A DNA stretch of 63,312 bases from Granulicella sp. Its GTDB lineage: Bacteria > Acidobacteriota > Terriglobia > Terriglobales > Acidobacteriaceae. The stretch is taken from NCBI GenBank assembly GCA_027365345.1, contig DAHXNO010000177.1:1-63312 (forward strand), in the 5' to 3' direction. Below are positions 53,147-61,557 of this stretch, piece after piece. The notes beneath the pieces were generated by a model. That model worked only from the letters and a program-made list of their open reading frames with translations. It did no database searches and was not told the origin of the DNA. How positions within the stretch are numbered: position 1 is the first letter of the stretch; each line of letters opens with the position of its first letter. The position numbers and the translations under genes were made by a program.

Positions 53147-54492
53147 GAAGAGATCTGATATCTCTTGATTTTGTAGCGGAGCGCGTCGCGGCCTATTCCT
53201 AGCCGTCGCGCCGCCTGAGATTGATTGCCGTCTGCTGCGCGCAGGGCCTCTTCGATGAGGCTCCGCTCGTGGTCCGCAAGGGAGGTGGGCGAAGCTCCGT
53301 CTGCATTCCCAGGCGGATGGTGAGGGATGAGATGCTCGGGCAGATCCTGAACATCGATTTTGGAGCTGTCTGCGAGCATGCAAGCGCGGCCGATGACATG
53401 TTCAAGTTCCCGCACATTGCCGGGCCACGCATAGCGTCCGAGGACAATGGATGCGCGCGGGGTGAGGCCGTCGATCTTTCTGGAAAACTCATGGCTGAAC
53501 TTCTTGACAAAATGCCGGGCAAGAAGCGGAATGTCCTCCGGCCGGTCCTTGAGCGGAGGAACCGTCAGTTCCACCATGGAGAGACGGTAATAGAGGTCCT
53601 CACGAAACTTGCCCTCGGCAATGGCGGCGCGAAGATCGTGATGGGTGGCGGCGACGACGCGGACGTTGACCTTACGAGAGGTGAGCGAGCCGACAGGCAG
53701 GATCTCCTGGTTCTGGAGCGCGCGGAGCAGTTTGGCCTGCGTCTGGAGAGGCATGTCGCCAATCTCGTCGAGAAAGAGGGTTCCTTCGTTGGCGAGCTCG
53801 AAGAGGCCCGTTTTGTCGCGGTCGGCTCCGGTGAAGGCTCCACGCACATGACCAAAGAGTTCGCTCTCAAAGAGGGTTTCCACGACGGCCGAGCAGTTCA
53901 GGACCACGAATTTTCCGCCCACCCGGCTGCGGCGATGGATAGCGCCGGCGACCAGGTCCTTGCCAACGCCGGTGGCTCCGTGGATGAGCATGGAGCGGTA
54001 GTGCGGGGCTACTCTTTCGATCATGGCGAAGAGATCCCACATCCTGTTGCTGGCTGCCACCAGACCCTCAAATTCCAACTGTGGCGTCTCGCCCGCAGAA
54101 GATTTGAAGGTTTTCCGGCGGTTGGCCACGTCGATCAGCCGCGCCACCCGCTCGCGGAGAAGGGCGATTTTGACAGGTTTTTGAAGGTAGTCGGCAGCGC
54201 CCTGGCGAATGGCGGCGACGGCTGTTTCGGTGGTGTAATGAGCCGTCATTAGAATGACATCGATCAAGGGGTCGAAGCGGACGACCTGCTCGAGGACTTC
54301 CAGTCCCGTGATCCCGGGCATGACCAGGTCCGTGAGAACGAGCCGCGGGCGATGCTTGCGCACGAGCTCCAGCCCTTCGGCGGGGCTCGATGCGGTGTAG
54401 ACTGCTGCGTCGGCGTGGGAGAGAGCTGCCGAGACCAGTTCGAGACTTCCCGGGTTATCGTCGATCACGACAATGGAGACAGCTTCAGGCAT
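53143..54492 (-). CDS. NtrC-type sigma-54-dependent response regulator
   Basis: 449 residues from ATG 54492 (ATG 54510 possible). Receiver: IVVIDDNPGS with Asp11/Asp12, phospho-Asp55 (LVLTDLVMPG) and LMTAHYT. AAA+ domain: Walker A GATGVGKD (usually GESGTGKE), GAFTGA loop intact for sigma-54 contact, Walker B GTLFLDEIGDM, and FREDLYYRLSMVELTVPPL. The Fis-type helix-turn-helix is NQSQAARRLGIGRDALRYKI. It activates sigma-54 promoters; one is found in front of the divergent CRP/FNR gene. A CRP/FNR-type box at 54613-54628 with TATGCC as -10 faces this gene. Confidence 0.93.
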   Translation of the reverse strand: MPEAVSIVVIDDNPGSLELVSAALSHADAAVYTASSPAEGLELVRKHRPRLVLTDLVMPGITGLEVLEQVVRFDPLIDVILMTAHYTTETAVAAIRQGAADYLQKPVKIALLRERVARLIDVANRRKTFKSSAGETPQLEFEGLVAASNRMWDLFAMIERVAPHYRSMLIHGATGVGKDLVAGAIHRRSRVGGKFVVLNCSAVVETLFESELFGHVRGAFTGADRDKTGLFELANEGTLFLDEIGDMPLQTQAKLLRALQNQEILPVGSLTSRKVNVRVVAATHHDLRAAIAEGKFREDLYYRLSMVELTVPPLKDRPEDIPLLARHFVKKFSHEFSRKIDGLTPRASIVLGRYAWPGNVRELEHVIGRACMLADSSKIDVQDLPEHLIPHHPPGNADGASPTSLADHERSLIEEALRAADGNQSQAARRLGIGRDALRYKIKRYQISS

Positions 54493-54540
54493 AGAACGGC
54501 ATAGGTGCATCGTATTGCGCAAGCGTGAGATCGGCCGGGC

Positions 54541-54577
54541 TGGGTGAAATGGCGCAGTGGCTGCGCCATTTCACCCA
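54541..54577. promoter_or_regulatory. Perfect 17-bp inverted repeat
   Basis: TGGGTGAAATGGCGCAG, three bases, then its exact reverse complement. There is no T-run, so it is not a terminator. It lies in the divergent region between the NtrC-type gene and the second CRP/FNR gene. If the ntrC transcript starts near 54579 it would form the very 5' hairpin of that mRNA; alternatively it is an upstream activator sequence for the sigma-54 promoter ~65 bases away. Confidence 0.75.
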
Positions 54578-54612
54578 ACGCGACCGGCATAAGACTTAAT
54601 TTTACAGTTATA

Positions 54613-54628
54613 AGTGATTGAAATCACA
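54613..54628. promoter_or_regulatory. CRP/FNR-type box in the ntrC-fnr divergent region
   Basis: AGTGATTGAAATCACA. On the minus strand TATGCC begins 29.5 bases from the centre, giving a box at about -41.5 for the NtrC-type gene. It is also only 64 bases from the divergent regulator start. Confidence 0.75.
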
Positions 54629-54640
54629 AGGGGCGACGTT

Positions 54641-54656
54641 TGGCATGGCGATTGCT
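54641..54656 (+). promoter_or_regulatory. Sigma-54 promoter
   Basis: TGGCAT-GGCGA-TTGCT matches the -24/-12 consensus TGGCAC-N5-TTGC(A/T) with one mismatch, 36 bases upstream of ATG 54692. The adjacent divergent gene encodes a GAFTGA-bearing sigma-54 activator. Confidence 0.8.
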
Positions 54657-54691
54657 TTTGCTATCAGCAGATACGACTCAAGGAGAAACCA

Positions 54692-55378
54692 ATGTCCAAA
54701 TGTGAAAGTTGTTCTCAGGCCGGAAAGCACGCCTTCTGTAGTCTGGGTCAGCAGTCCCGCGCGTTCCTTGAATCCCATTCGGTGACCATGGAGTATCCGC
54801 GTGGTACGGTCCTGTTTCGTGAAGGGGACCGCACCGACGCGGTGTATGTGCTTTGCTCCGGGAGGATAAAGATTTCAACCAGCTCAAAGGAAGGCCGCAC
54901 CATGATTCTGCGCATCGCGGATGCGGGAGACGTTCTGGGCATGAGCGCGGCGTTGACTGACGGCGAACACGAAGTGACCGCGGAATCGCTTGAGCCATGT
55001 GTCGCTCGCGTTCTATCCGTCAAGCACCTCGCGAGCATGTTGCAGGCGTATGGCGATGCGAGCATTGGTGCGGCGAAGTCTTTGGCGCAGGACTATCGCG
55101 CAGCGTTTGACGAAGCGCGGCTGGTTGCTCTGCCTGGATCTCCAGCCGGGAGGCTGGCACGATTGATTCTGGATTGGACCGATGAGGCTCGGAAGAATTC
55201 GAAAGCGGTGGTCACGATGCAGTTGACTCACGAAGAGCTGGCCTCAATGACCGCGACGACGCGAGAGACCGTGACGCGCACGCTCAGCCGGTTTCGCAAG
55301 GACAAGATCATTGCGATGCGAGGCGTGGCGCTCACCGTGCTCCAGCCGGCGATGCTCGAACAGCTCTCGGCCTGCTAA
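54692..55378 (+). CDS. Second CRP/FNR-family regulator with N-terminal Cys cluster
   Basis: 228 residues from ATG 54692, preceded by AAGGAGAAACC. Cys4, Cys7 and Cys16 (SKCESCSQAGKHAFC) plus a barrel Cys (YVLCSGRIK) resemble the other regulator. The effector barrel includes GTVLFREGDRTDAVYVL and GDVLGMSAALTDGEHEVTA. The helix-turn-helix THEELASMTATTRETVTRTL has RETVTR at 191-196, identical to the first regulator, so both should recognise the same TGTGA boxes. Transcription appears to need sigma-54 and the divergent NtrC-type activator. Confidence 0.9.
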   Translation: MSKCESCSQAGKHAFCSLGQQSRAFLESHSVTMEYPRGTVLFREGDRTDAVYVLCSGRIKISTSSKEGRTMILRIADAGDVLGMSAALTDGEHEVTAESLEPCVARVLSVKHLASMLQAYGDASIGAAKSLAQDYRAAFDEARLVALPGSPAGRLARLILDWTDEARKNSKAVVTMQLTHEELASMTATTRETVTRTLSRFRKDKIIAMRGVALTVLQPAMLEQLSAC

Positions 55379-55468
55379 GGAACGCCGTTCACTGAGTGGG
55401 GGATCCCGGGCAGAATGTGGGTTGCCGGGGATCCTGCTGCTGGTTTGATTTTCAGCTCGCCGAGCCGG

Positions 55469-56950
55469 TCATGCGATGGTTGTCTGGAGCAGGAAGCCGC
55501 ACTCACGGTTCTGCTCGGGGTCTTCCGGGTATCCATGCAGAAGAGCTTCCACCACCTCCGCCGCAGTGTAGTGGGAGCGGCCCTGCGACAAAAACCGCGG
55601 GACGCTATTCAGATCGTCGCCGGTGGTTACTATGCCTTGTTCCACACGTTGCCCGTTCCTTACCTGCGGATAACCGACGTTGGCCATCAACGCATTGCAG
55701 AGGCACTTGCGGCCGACAGCCTCTTCCGCTTTACCGCCCTTGGCTAGATAAAGGCTGAGCGGCTCGGCGGCGCAACGATAGCCGATGCCGCCCTCCGGCG
55801 TTCGGTAAGGCTCGCGCAAAAAGCCCAGATCGCAGATGCGCGGCCTGGCGGCATAGTCCTCCGGCTCAGAATACGTACCCTCCAGACGCGCAACTTTGAA
55901 CGGAAATCCTGTGGGCGACGCCACCGGGTCCGTGAACACATGCCCGTTGCCGACAACGGCCTTGGCCATCAGCAACTGCTTGTAGTCTTCCCGCAGTCCA
56001 GACTCCTCGGCGAACTCGAAGGCGGTTCCTACCTGCACGCCTGTGGCTCCCTGAGACAGCGCTTCCCGCAGCTTTTCCGGATGCCCATATCCTCCCGCCA
56101 GCCAGAACGGCACGCCCAGTTCGCAGAGCTCTGCAATGTCGACCGCGTCTCGCTCGCCGTAGATCGGTTCGCCCGCCTCGGATAGCTGTAGCTTTCCGCG
56201 TGGCGGAGCATTGTGTCCGCCCGCCGTTTGCATCTCCACCACCAGTCCATCCACCTGGCCATTGGCTTTTTTGAGCATAGTGGAGGCCAGCGTGTTGGAG
56301 GAGACGATCGGTAGAAATCCGGGCCTGGTCAACGGCACCATCTCCTGCTCCATAAACTCATGCGGATCAAAGTGCATGGTGAAATCATCGCCCTCGAGCC
56401 CGCCCGTCACATGCAGGTTGTACTCCACAGGCTGATGCTGAGCCAGGCGATCCAGAACGCCGGGAATCTTCAGCGGAATCCCTGCGCCCATGACCACGTA
56501 CCGAACCCCTGCCAGCATGGCTCCATAGATGCTTGGCAGATGAGCTGTCTGGATCTTCTCCATGTAGTTAATGCCAACCGGGTTCTTGTGCCCTTCGCGA
56601 GCCAGAAACACTTCCACAAAGTTGCTCACCATGCACAACTCAACCAAGTGGCGGGGATTGTCTTTGGTAAGCGAACCCGCCACGCGATAGGGCTCCGTAT
56701 GCGCCTTGCCCCCGGCTATGAAGTACGCGCGCCAGACCCGCTCGGCCATCGCCGGAAAAGGAAAAGCATCCAATCCACGGCGCATGTGGCCTTGCGGATC
56801 GCCATCCTGCAGGCGTCGAACCAGTATCTGGTCCAGAGCCGTTCCTGAGACCACTCCAAGCTGCCCGGTCCGTGAAACGGCCTGCGCCAGCCGCCAGTTC
56901 GAGACGCCAATCCCCATGCCACCTTGAATAATTACTGGATATTCGCTCAT
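55469..56950 (-). CDS. Nitronate monooxygenase-like FMN protein
   Basis: 493 residues. VIIQGGMGIGVSNWRLAQAV is the FMN-phosphate-binding start of the 2-nitropropane dioxygenase/FabK/PfaD barrel family, with VVMGAGIPLKIPG, LVVEMQTAGGHNAPP (active-site His region), PFWLAGGYGHPEKLREAL and ATGVQVGTAFEFAEESG completing the TIM barrel. The ~130-residue C-terminal extension with several Cys (GRKCLCNALMANVGYPQ) is unlike short nitronate monooxygenases and closer to PfaD-like trans enoyl reductases. Substrate unknown. Divergent from the radical SAM gene. Confidence 0.8.
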   Translation of the reverse strand: MSEYPVIIQGGMGIGVSNWRLAQAVSRTGQLGVVSGTALDQILVRRLQDGDPQGHMRRGLDAFPFPAMAERVWRAYFIAGGKAHTEPYRVAGSLTKDNPRHLVELCMVSNFVEVFLAREGHKNPVGINYMEKIQTAHLPSIYGAMLAGVRYVVMGAGIPLKIPGVLDRLAQHQPVEYNLHVTGGLEGDDFTMHFDPHEFMEQEMVPLTRPGFLPIVSSNTLASTMLKKANGQVDGLVVEMQTAGGHNAPPRGKLQLSEAGEPIYGERDAVDIAELCELGVPFWLAGGYGHPEKLREALSQGATGVQVGTAFEFAEESGLREDYKQLLMAKAVVGNGHVFTDPVASPTGFPFKVARLEGTYSEPEDYAARPRICDLGFLREPYRTPEGGIGYRCAAEPLSLYLAKGGKAEEAVGRKCLCNALMANVGYPQVRNGQRVEQGIVTTGDDLNSVPRFLSQGRSHYTAAEVVEALLHGYPEDPEQNRECGFLLQTTIA

Positions 56951-57074
56951 AACAACCTGATTCTTTCATCCAGTGGCGCGGCTGAACGTTTTAGTTTTGT
57001 AATTTACACAGCTCACCGCCGGCAGCCTTTCCCGTTGCCAGCAAGATGCTTTGGTTATCAGCCAGCGGCGCCAT

Positions 57075-57090
57075 TGTGACGTATGTCACA
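57075..57090. promoter_or_regulatory. CRP/FNR-type box before the radical SAM gene
   Basis: TGTGACGTATGTCACA, a perfect TGTGA-N6-TCACA. TATGGT follows on the plus strand at the class II spacing; no equivalent hexamer is seen toward the nitronate monooxygenase-like gene. Confidence 0.8.
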
Positions 57091-57164
57091 GCATAGGAGA
57101 TGGCAAGTGGTTATGGTTGACAAGGATGGCATGGCGGCATGGATGTAGCTGAGGCTTGGATCCT

Positions 57165-57389
57165 ATGCGAATGAATTCAGCCACGATGATTTTACCATGC
57201 AAACCGAGCGCATCCGCGAACGTACTGGGCCCAAAGGATGGGTTCTGCTCGATGTTGAGGATCTTGCGCGGAGGCGTGCAGCCACCTGTGGATGCGACGG
57301 TTGCACGCTTCCATGTTGAGGGCGCTCGAGCGAAAGTTCCTGTGCTCACAGCAGCCGGCAATCATGAGCCATTGAGGCAGGAGCGGTAA
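57165..57389 (+). CDS. Candidate leader-encoded small protein
   Basis: A 74-residue frame starting MRMNSATMILPCKPSASA, with a weak GAGG ten bases upstream, lying inside the predicted 320-base leader of the radical SAM transcript and ending 57 bases before it. A second frame (57197-57319) ends in TCGCDGCTLPC. Either could be a small protein, possibly a substrate of the SPASM enzyme; both could be chance. Confidence 0.2.
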   Translation: MRMNSATMILPCKPSASANVLGPKDGFCSMLRILRGGVQPPVDATVARFHVEGARAKVPVLTAAGNHEPLRQER

Positions 57390-57445
57390 GGGATTTTAGA
57401 ATCGGAAGCACGGGCAAGACAAAAACCAGCAGGAAGAAGGTCGTC

Positions 57446-58630
57446 ATGACAGAAGTTTCGAGCCGTCTCTTTGTATCCAGTAACGGAGGAGTCCAGGTGG
57501 TCCCCCCGGTTGCCGAACCTTCCGCCCGCTCCACGCACGGTTCTGGTGCGCGTGATTTCGCCAAGGATCCGATGCTGGTGTATTGGGAGATGACGCAGGC
57601 CTGTGCTTTGGCATGCCGCCACTGCCGCGCTGAAGCCGTCTCCACGCCGCATCCTCAAGAGTTGTCGCACGCCGAGAGCAAGGACTTGCTGCGCCAGATT
57701 GCATCCTTCCACAAGCCCTTGCCGCAGTTGATCCTGACCGGCGGCGATCCCCTGAAGCGCGCGGATTTGTATGACCTGATTGACTATGCGCATATGCTGG
57801 GATTGACCGTTTCGATTACGCCGAGCGCGACCGGAGATTTGACCTTTGATGCCCTGGCCAAATTGAAGGCGCATGGCATTGAGAGCCTTGGCCTGAGCCT
57901 GGATGGCTCCAGCGCCCTTCGGCATGAGGCCGTGCGCGGCGTGGAAGGCTGCTTCGATTGGACCATTCGCGCCGCCGAAGGCGCAGCAAAGCTGGGAATG
58001 CCGATTCAGGTGAATACCCTGGTTTCAGAGGAAACCGCCGATGACCTGCCGGCGATCTACGAACTGCTCAAGTCCATCCAGGTGATGCGCTGGAGTCTCT
58101 TCTTCCTGATTGCTGTGGGCCGCGGCAAAACGTTGCAGCCGGTTTCTCCGGAGCGCGGCGAGGAGTTGATGAATTGGATTTATGATCTGGCGCGCGTGGC
58201 TCCGTTCGCCATCAAAACAACGGAAGCGCCCTCCTATCGCCGGGTTGCATTGAACCGAATGCGCCAGGAGGGAATGCATGCCAGCGAGATTGAGAAGACG
58301 CCAGTGTATCGGGGATTCGAAATCCGCGATGGGCACGGTATTATGTTCGTCTCCAACCAAGGCGACATCTATCCGGCGGGCTTTCTACCTCTGGCCGTGG
58401 GCAACGTGCGCACGGACAATCTTGTGGATGTATACCGCGACTCTCCGATGTTTCGTGCGCTGCATACCCCCAGCGAATTCAAGGGAAAATGCGGACAATG
58501 CGAATATCGCTCGCTCTGTGGCGGTTCGCGCGCACGCGCGTTTGCGTATACAGGAGATGCCTTGGCCAGCGATCCGTTCTGCCCTTACGAACCCAAGGCC
58601 CACGCCTTATCTGCTGCAACGGTGAGTTAG
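57446..58630 (+). CDS. Radical SAM/SPASM-domain protein
   Basis: 394 residues. MTQACALACRHCRAEA holds the SAM-cluster Cys53-x3-Cys57-x2-Cys60. LILTGGDPLKRADLYDLID and GLSLDGSSALRHEAVRG are barrel motifs for SAM and substrate. The C-terminal SPASM segment (KGKCGQCEYRSLCGGSRARA, then SDPFCPYEP) supplies auxiliary Fe-S cysteines. The family includes heme-pathway decarboxylases (NirJ/AhbD-like) and peptide maturases; the product cannot be decided. It sits in a low-oxygen regulon, where oxygen-sensitive radical enzymes are expected. Confidence 0.88.
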   Translation: MTEVSSRLFVSSNGGVQVVPPVAEPSARSTHGSGARDFAKDPMLVYWEMTQACALACRHCRAEAVSTPHPQELSHAESKDLLRQIASFHKPLPQLILTGGDPLKRADLYDLIDYAHMLGLTVSITPSATGDLTFDALAKLKAHGIESLGLSLDGSSALRHEAVRGVEGCFDWTIRAAEGAAKLGMPIQVNTLVSEETADDLPAIYELLKSIQVMRWSLFFLIAVGRGKTLQPVSPERGEELMNWIYDLARVAPFAIKTTEAPSYRRVALNRMRQEGMHASEIEKTPVYRGFEIRDGHGIMFVSNQGDIYPAGFLPLAVGNVRTDNLVDVYRDSPMFRALHTPSEFKGKCGQCEYRSLCGGSRARAFAYTGDALASDPFCPYEPKAHALSAATVS

Positions 58631-59222
58631 TCTGGATTTTTACCAGAGTAGGGATCGACATGAGGCTGGCGAGGTATTGTCTGTCAGCACCCCCGTCCGA
58701 GTTCATGCCGTCCGCTATGGACGGATGTTGAACTGAGAAGGTGCGGGTCTGGTAGAGCGGTCCACTGGCGGATCCCATTGGGGGGGGGGAGTTACGGGCT
58801 GGCTGATTTTGCCGCCTCCGATGCGTCCGTGATCTTGCATGGATTGAGCGAACGGATTGGACGGCGGAATCCTGCTGTGCAACTGAGGCGAAGGCCGACA
58901 ACCTTTGCGAGGGAGTGGATGCCTGGCGCCCGATGAGTCGCTCGATGGAAGCGTTATTCCGCTCACTCGATTCGCAAGCTCAGCACAAAGCATCCAGCGA
59001 TACCGTGGGGGAGAATTCCAAGGGGCGAGGGTTGACGCTCGTCTGGCCGGTGACGTCGGCTCTAGGCCTGCCAGCCGCTGGAGCCAGCAAGAGCCACCTC
59101 TATTGAGGCCAGGAGCAAAACAGCCGTAGCCGCCGTGACAACGATCACAGCAAAACAGGTTTGCCGCTCTTAGGTTGTGGCTAGAGCACAGGAGTTCGAT
59201 GCATGGCAGAAGGAGGATGAAC
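58631..59222 (+). other. Intergenic region with G10 tract and Hsp20 promoter
   Basis: 590 bases without a supported gene. It contains a run of ten G at 58780-58789, and the CRP/FNR-type box and -10 for the Hsp20 gene near the right end. Confidence 0.45.
59134..59149. promoter_or_regulatory. CRP/FNR-type box before Hsp20
   Basis: CGTGACAACGATCACA. TAGGTT at 59171-59176 begins 29.5 bases from its centre, predicting a transcript start near 59183 with the box at about -41.5. Confidence 0.75.
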
Positions 59223-59732
59223 ATGGCTACCGCATTTGCTACAAGAGACGGCACAGAGGGTACGAACATCACCGTGGTCCCGCAGAAGGATGATCGATTC
59301 GAGGAATTAGTGGCGCTTACGGACAAGATTAGACAGCGCGCCTTCGAATTCTTCCAGGATCGCGGGTGCAAAGACGGGAACGATCTGGAGGATTGGTTCA
59401 AAGCAGAAGCGGAACTGCTCCAGCAAACTCCCATCGAGTTGAGGGAATCGAGGCAATGGTATACCGTTCGCACTGAAGTTCCCGGTTTCGCTGCGAAGGA
59501 TCTGATGGTGTGGGCGGGGCAGAACTCGATCTGCATCCATGGGAAGAACGAGCAGAAGAACGATAAGGAGACGCCGTACACGGAAATCGGCTCCCACGAG
59601 TTTTACCGCCGCATCGATCTGCCGCTTGCGATCGATCCCAATCATGTTTCAGCTCACCTGCGGGACGGGATGCTTGATCTGGACATCAGAAAAGCGGCGC
59701 TGGCAAGAAGATTTGAGGCGAAGGCCGCGTAA
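59223..59732 (+). CDS. DUF2934-Hsp20 fusion small heat shock protein
   Basis: 169 residues from ATG 59223, with AAGGAGG upstream. Residues ~26-66 (LVALTDKIRQRAFEFFQDRG, then GNDLEDWFKAEAEL) are a DUF2934 domain. Residues ~77-165 form an alpha-crystallin domain: YTVRTEVPGFAAKDLMVW, then FYRRIDLPLAIDPNHVSAHL and RDGMLDLDIRKA (the GxLxLxxxK-like signature). Most Hsp20 proteins lack the N-terminal domain. An ATP-independent holdase, analogous in context to HspX/Acr of the mycobacterial dormancy regulon. Confidence 0.85.
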   Translation: MATAFATRDGTEGTNITVVPQKDDRFEELVALTDKIRQRAFEFFQDRGCKDGNDLEDWFKAEAELLQQTPIELRESRQWYTVRTEVPGFAAKDLMVWAGQNSICIHGKNEQKNDKETPYTEIGSHEFYRRIDLPLAIDPNHVSAHLRDGMLDLDIRKAALARRFEAKAA

Positions 59733-60003
59733 ACGCCCGGCGGGATGACGAGATCGGCGATGGCGCGGTACAGGCGAAGGCCAGCCTGGGAGTTGATGGT
59801 CTTTTGTCAGGTTCGGGGAGTGGGTAGCGACTGCCTGACATGATCGGACCGCAAAGAGGCCACAACGAAGCTCTTCGTCCGCGGGCTGAGATGGAGATCT
59901 GCTCAGAGGTCAATCTGCGTTGCGCCTGGGCCGTAGCCGGACAACGGCCCGCTTCTGGAACAGGGCGCTCTTTAATTTGCGGACAGGCTTTGGAAGGATA
60001 GAT

Positions 60004-60774
60004 TTAAGGCCTTTTGGACGCTCCGTGCGGTATCTTGGGCTGCCGGGCGCTCCATGCTACATCTTTCCGCCCGAATTTGTTGTGATGAACGAAATCCTCG
60101 ATCTCTCGGCGAACCCGCGGATAGGGAGGCTGGGGTATAGCTGGGTAACCAAGGCTGCAGGCATAAGCGACTTTCATCGGCTCAGGAACTTTTAGAATGC
60201 TCTTGACCTGTCTTTCGACCGGCCCATCGCCGAACACCGTAAGAACATGGAATCCGATTCCAAGGGACTCACTCATGAGCCACATATTCTCCAGCACACA
60301 GCCGAGACCTATCTGTCCGAGCACGTCCCGTTCGGAGCCAGGGGCCCGTTTCGACCCGTCATAGAGCACGACCAGTAGCAAGGGGGTCTGCTCCACGGCT
60401 CTGCCAAGGAAGGTCATTTGCGAGCGATAATCCGATTCCGGGTTCCAGGCTTCAGGATCTGTCCACGCGGGTGGAAACGCGCTTGCCAGCATGCCCCATT
60501 TTTTGACGAGTAGTTCTTCTTCAGAGAAGGAAAGCTGCGAATAATTTTCGCGAAGAAATGCTTCCGTCATTTCGGCCGGGATCTTGCCGATGGCCTCGAT
60601 TTGCTCTTTCTCATCGACCACGACGATCTGAAAGTTTTGCATGTTGTTGGGTGTCGGCGCCCAACGTGCTGCTTCCAGAATCTGTTTCAATTCTTCTCTT
60701 GAAATGGGACGATTCGTGTCGAATGAGCCGCGGGTCGAATGTCGATCTCGAATGATTTTCAGAATACCTGGCAT
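60004..60774 (-). CDS. Nitroreductase-family flavoprotein
   Basis: 256 residues from ATG 60774, preceded by GGTGAGGTGAGGG. IIRDRHSTRGSFDTNRPISR and ILEAARWAPTPNNMQNFQIV are the FMN-binding N-terminus. The middle has a long insertion (EAFLRENYSQLSFSEEELLV, WNPESDYRSQM), and the core continues DVLGQIGLGCVLENMWLMSE and LTVFGDGPVERQVKSILKVP with final RREIEDFVHHNKFG. Substrate unknown. Related proteins (Rv2032/Acg, Rv3131) belong to the mycobacterial hypoxia regulon. Confidence 0.88.
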   Translation of the reverse strand: MPGILKIIRDRHSTRGSFDTNRPISREELKQILEAARWAPTPNNMQNFQIVVVDEKEQIEAIGKIPAEMTEAFLRENYSQLSFSEEELLVKKWGMLASAFPPAWTDPEAWNPESDYRSQMTFLGRAVEQTPLLLVVLYDGSKRAPGSERDVLGQIGLGCVLENMWLMSESLGIGFHVLTVFGDGPVERQVKSILKVPEPMKVAYACSLGYPAIPQPPYPRVRREIEDFVHHNKFGRKDVAWSARQPKIPHGASKRP

Positions 60775-61105
60775 CGCCCTCACCTCACCTGTTTGCATGC
60801 CGCTGCTTTCACGGCTGACTTCCACTCTACCAGCCCATGGCGCAAGTGTCTAAATCGCAGGTTGTCTCAACCCAGGATGCGCGGATGGAAGGAGATGGCG
60901 GAGGGACCCCTGCGATGGAGAGTGTGGATCGAGATAGTTGATGGCGTCTACTTTACCGGCGGGCTGGCAGCTCCATAGAAGCCAAGGGAAAAGATGCAGA
61001 AGCAGGCTGGAGACCGGTCTCACAGTGCTGATAGCGTGCCGGCACATTCCATCTTTTGTAGCATCAGGCTGATATCGGATGTAGAGCAGCAGATTGGCAG
61101 ACACT
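60775..61105 (-). other. Intergenic region left of the transposase remnant
   Basis: 331 bases with no supported gene, CRP/FNR-type box or hairpin. The missing C-terminal part of the ISL3-type transposase would be expected here but is not recognisable, so the element is deleted beyond 61106. Confidence 0.35.
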
Positions 61106-61557
61106 TCAAAACAGGCGCTTCAGCCCACGGTCCACGGCCCGTTCCATGATGCCGCGCATCTCCTCCCAACTCAAACGCAACCGATTCGCTACGGCCTGTC
61201 GGCTGGCCGGCTTGAGCAAAGCAATCGCCAGCTCTTCAAGCAGCTCTGTAAACCGGCTTTCCGCCTCGGCCCAGGGCAGACAGACCACGCTCACTCCAGG
61301 TTGAGAGCGCTCGCTGCGTGGCGACTTGGCGTGAAGAATCGTGCGGTACTGGCAGGTGTCAAGATGGGGCCAGCACCGCTCCGCCTGCTGATCGTACCGT
61401 CGGCAAGGTGTGCCGTATTCGGCGTAAGGCCACTGCCGGCCATCAGCGTGTGCAAGGCGAATATGCACTGCGCCAAATTCCAGCCGCAACTCAACGGCTC
61501 AATTGGCCAAGGGCTCTGGATGCCCAATATCGCCATGTACAACTCGTGATCCTGCAT
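61106..61557 (-). pseudogene. Truncated, frameshifted ISL3-type transposase
   Basis: The start MQDHELYMAILGIQSPWPIE lies in one frame, and the continuation ELRLEFGAVHIRLAHADGRQ is in another, requiring a one-base shift near 61510. Further on there are YDQQAERCWPHLDTCQYRTI, HAKSPRSERSQPGVSVVCLPWAE and RLRLSWEEMRGIMERAVDRG, the zinc-finger and first helix-turn-helix parts of ISL3 transposases. It stops at 61106 with the catalytic DDE half absent. A dead insertion sequence between the nitroreductase and cytochrome genes. Confidence 0.7.

Larger units (their letters stand above)
56951..57445 (+). other. Long divergent region with a promoter facing the radical SAM gene
   Basis: 495 bases. The CRP/FNR-type box at 57075 and a TATGGT hexamer at 57112-57117 (29.5 bases from its centre) predict transcription starting near 57124 toward the radical SAM gene, leaving a leader of about 320 bases. 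Three overlapping short frames lie in that leader; none is established. Confidence 0.5.

Noticed and set aside
57086-57361. A 91-codon minus-strand frame in the leader of the radical SAM gene
   Set aside because: It ends inside the CRP-type box, has no ribosome-binding site and would be transcribed against the predicted promoter.
58780-58789. G10 tract as a phase-variation site
   Set aside because: It is in non-coding DNA, more than 350 bases from the Hsp20 promoter elements, so no mechanism is apparent.
58715-59581. A minus-strand frame spanning the Hsp20 promoter and the start of the Hsp20 gene
   Set aside because: It is antisense to a clear Hsp20 gene with its own Shine-Dalgarno and promoter; composition is Ser/Pro/Arg noise.
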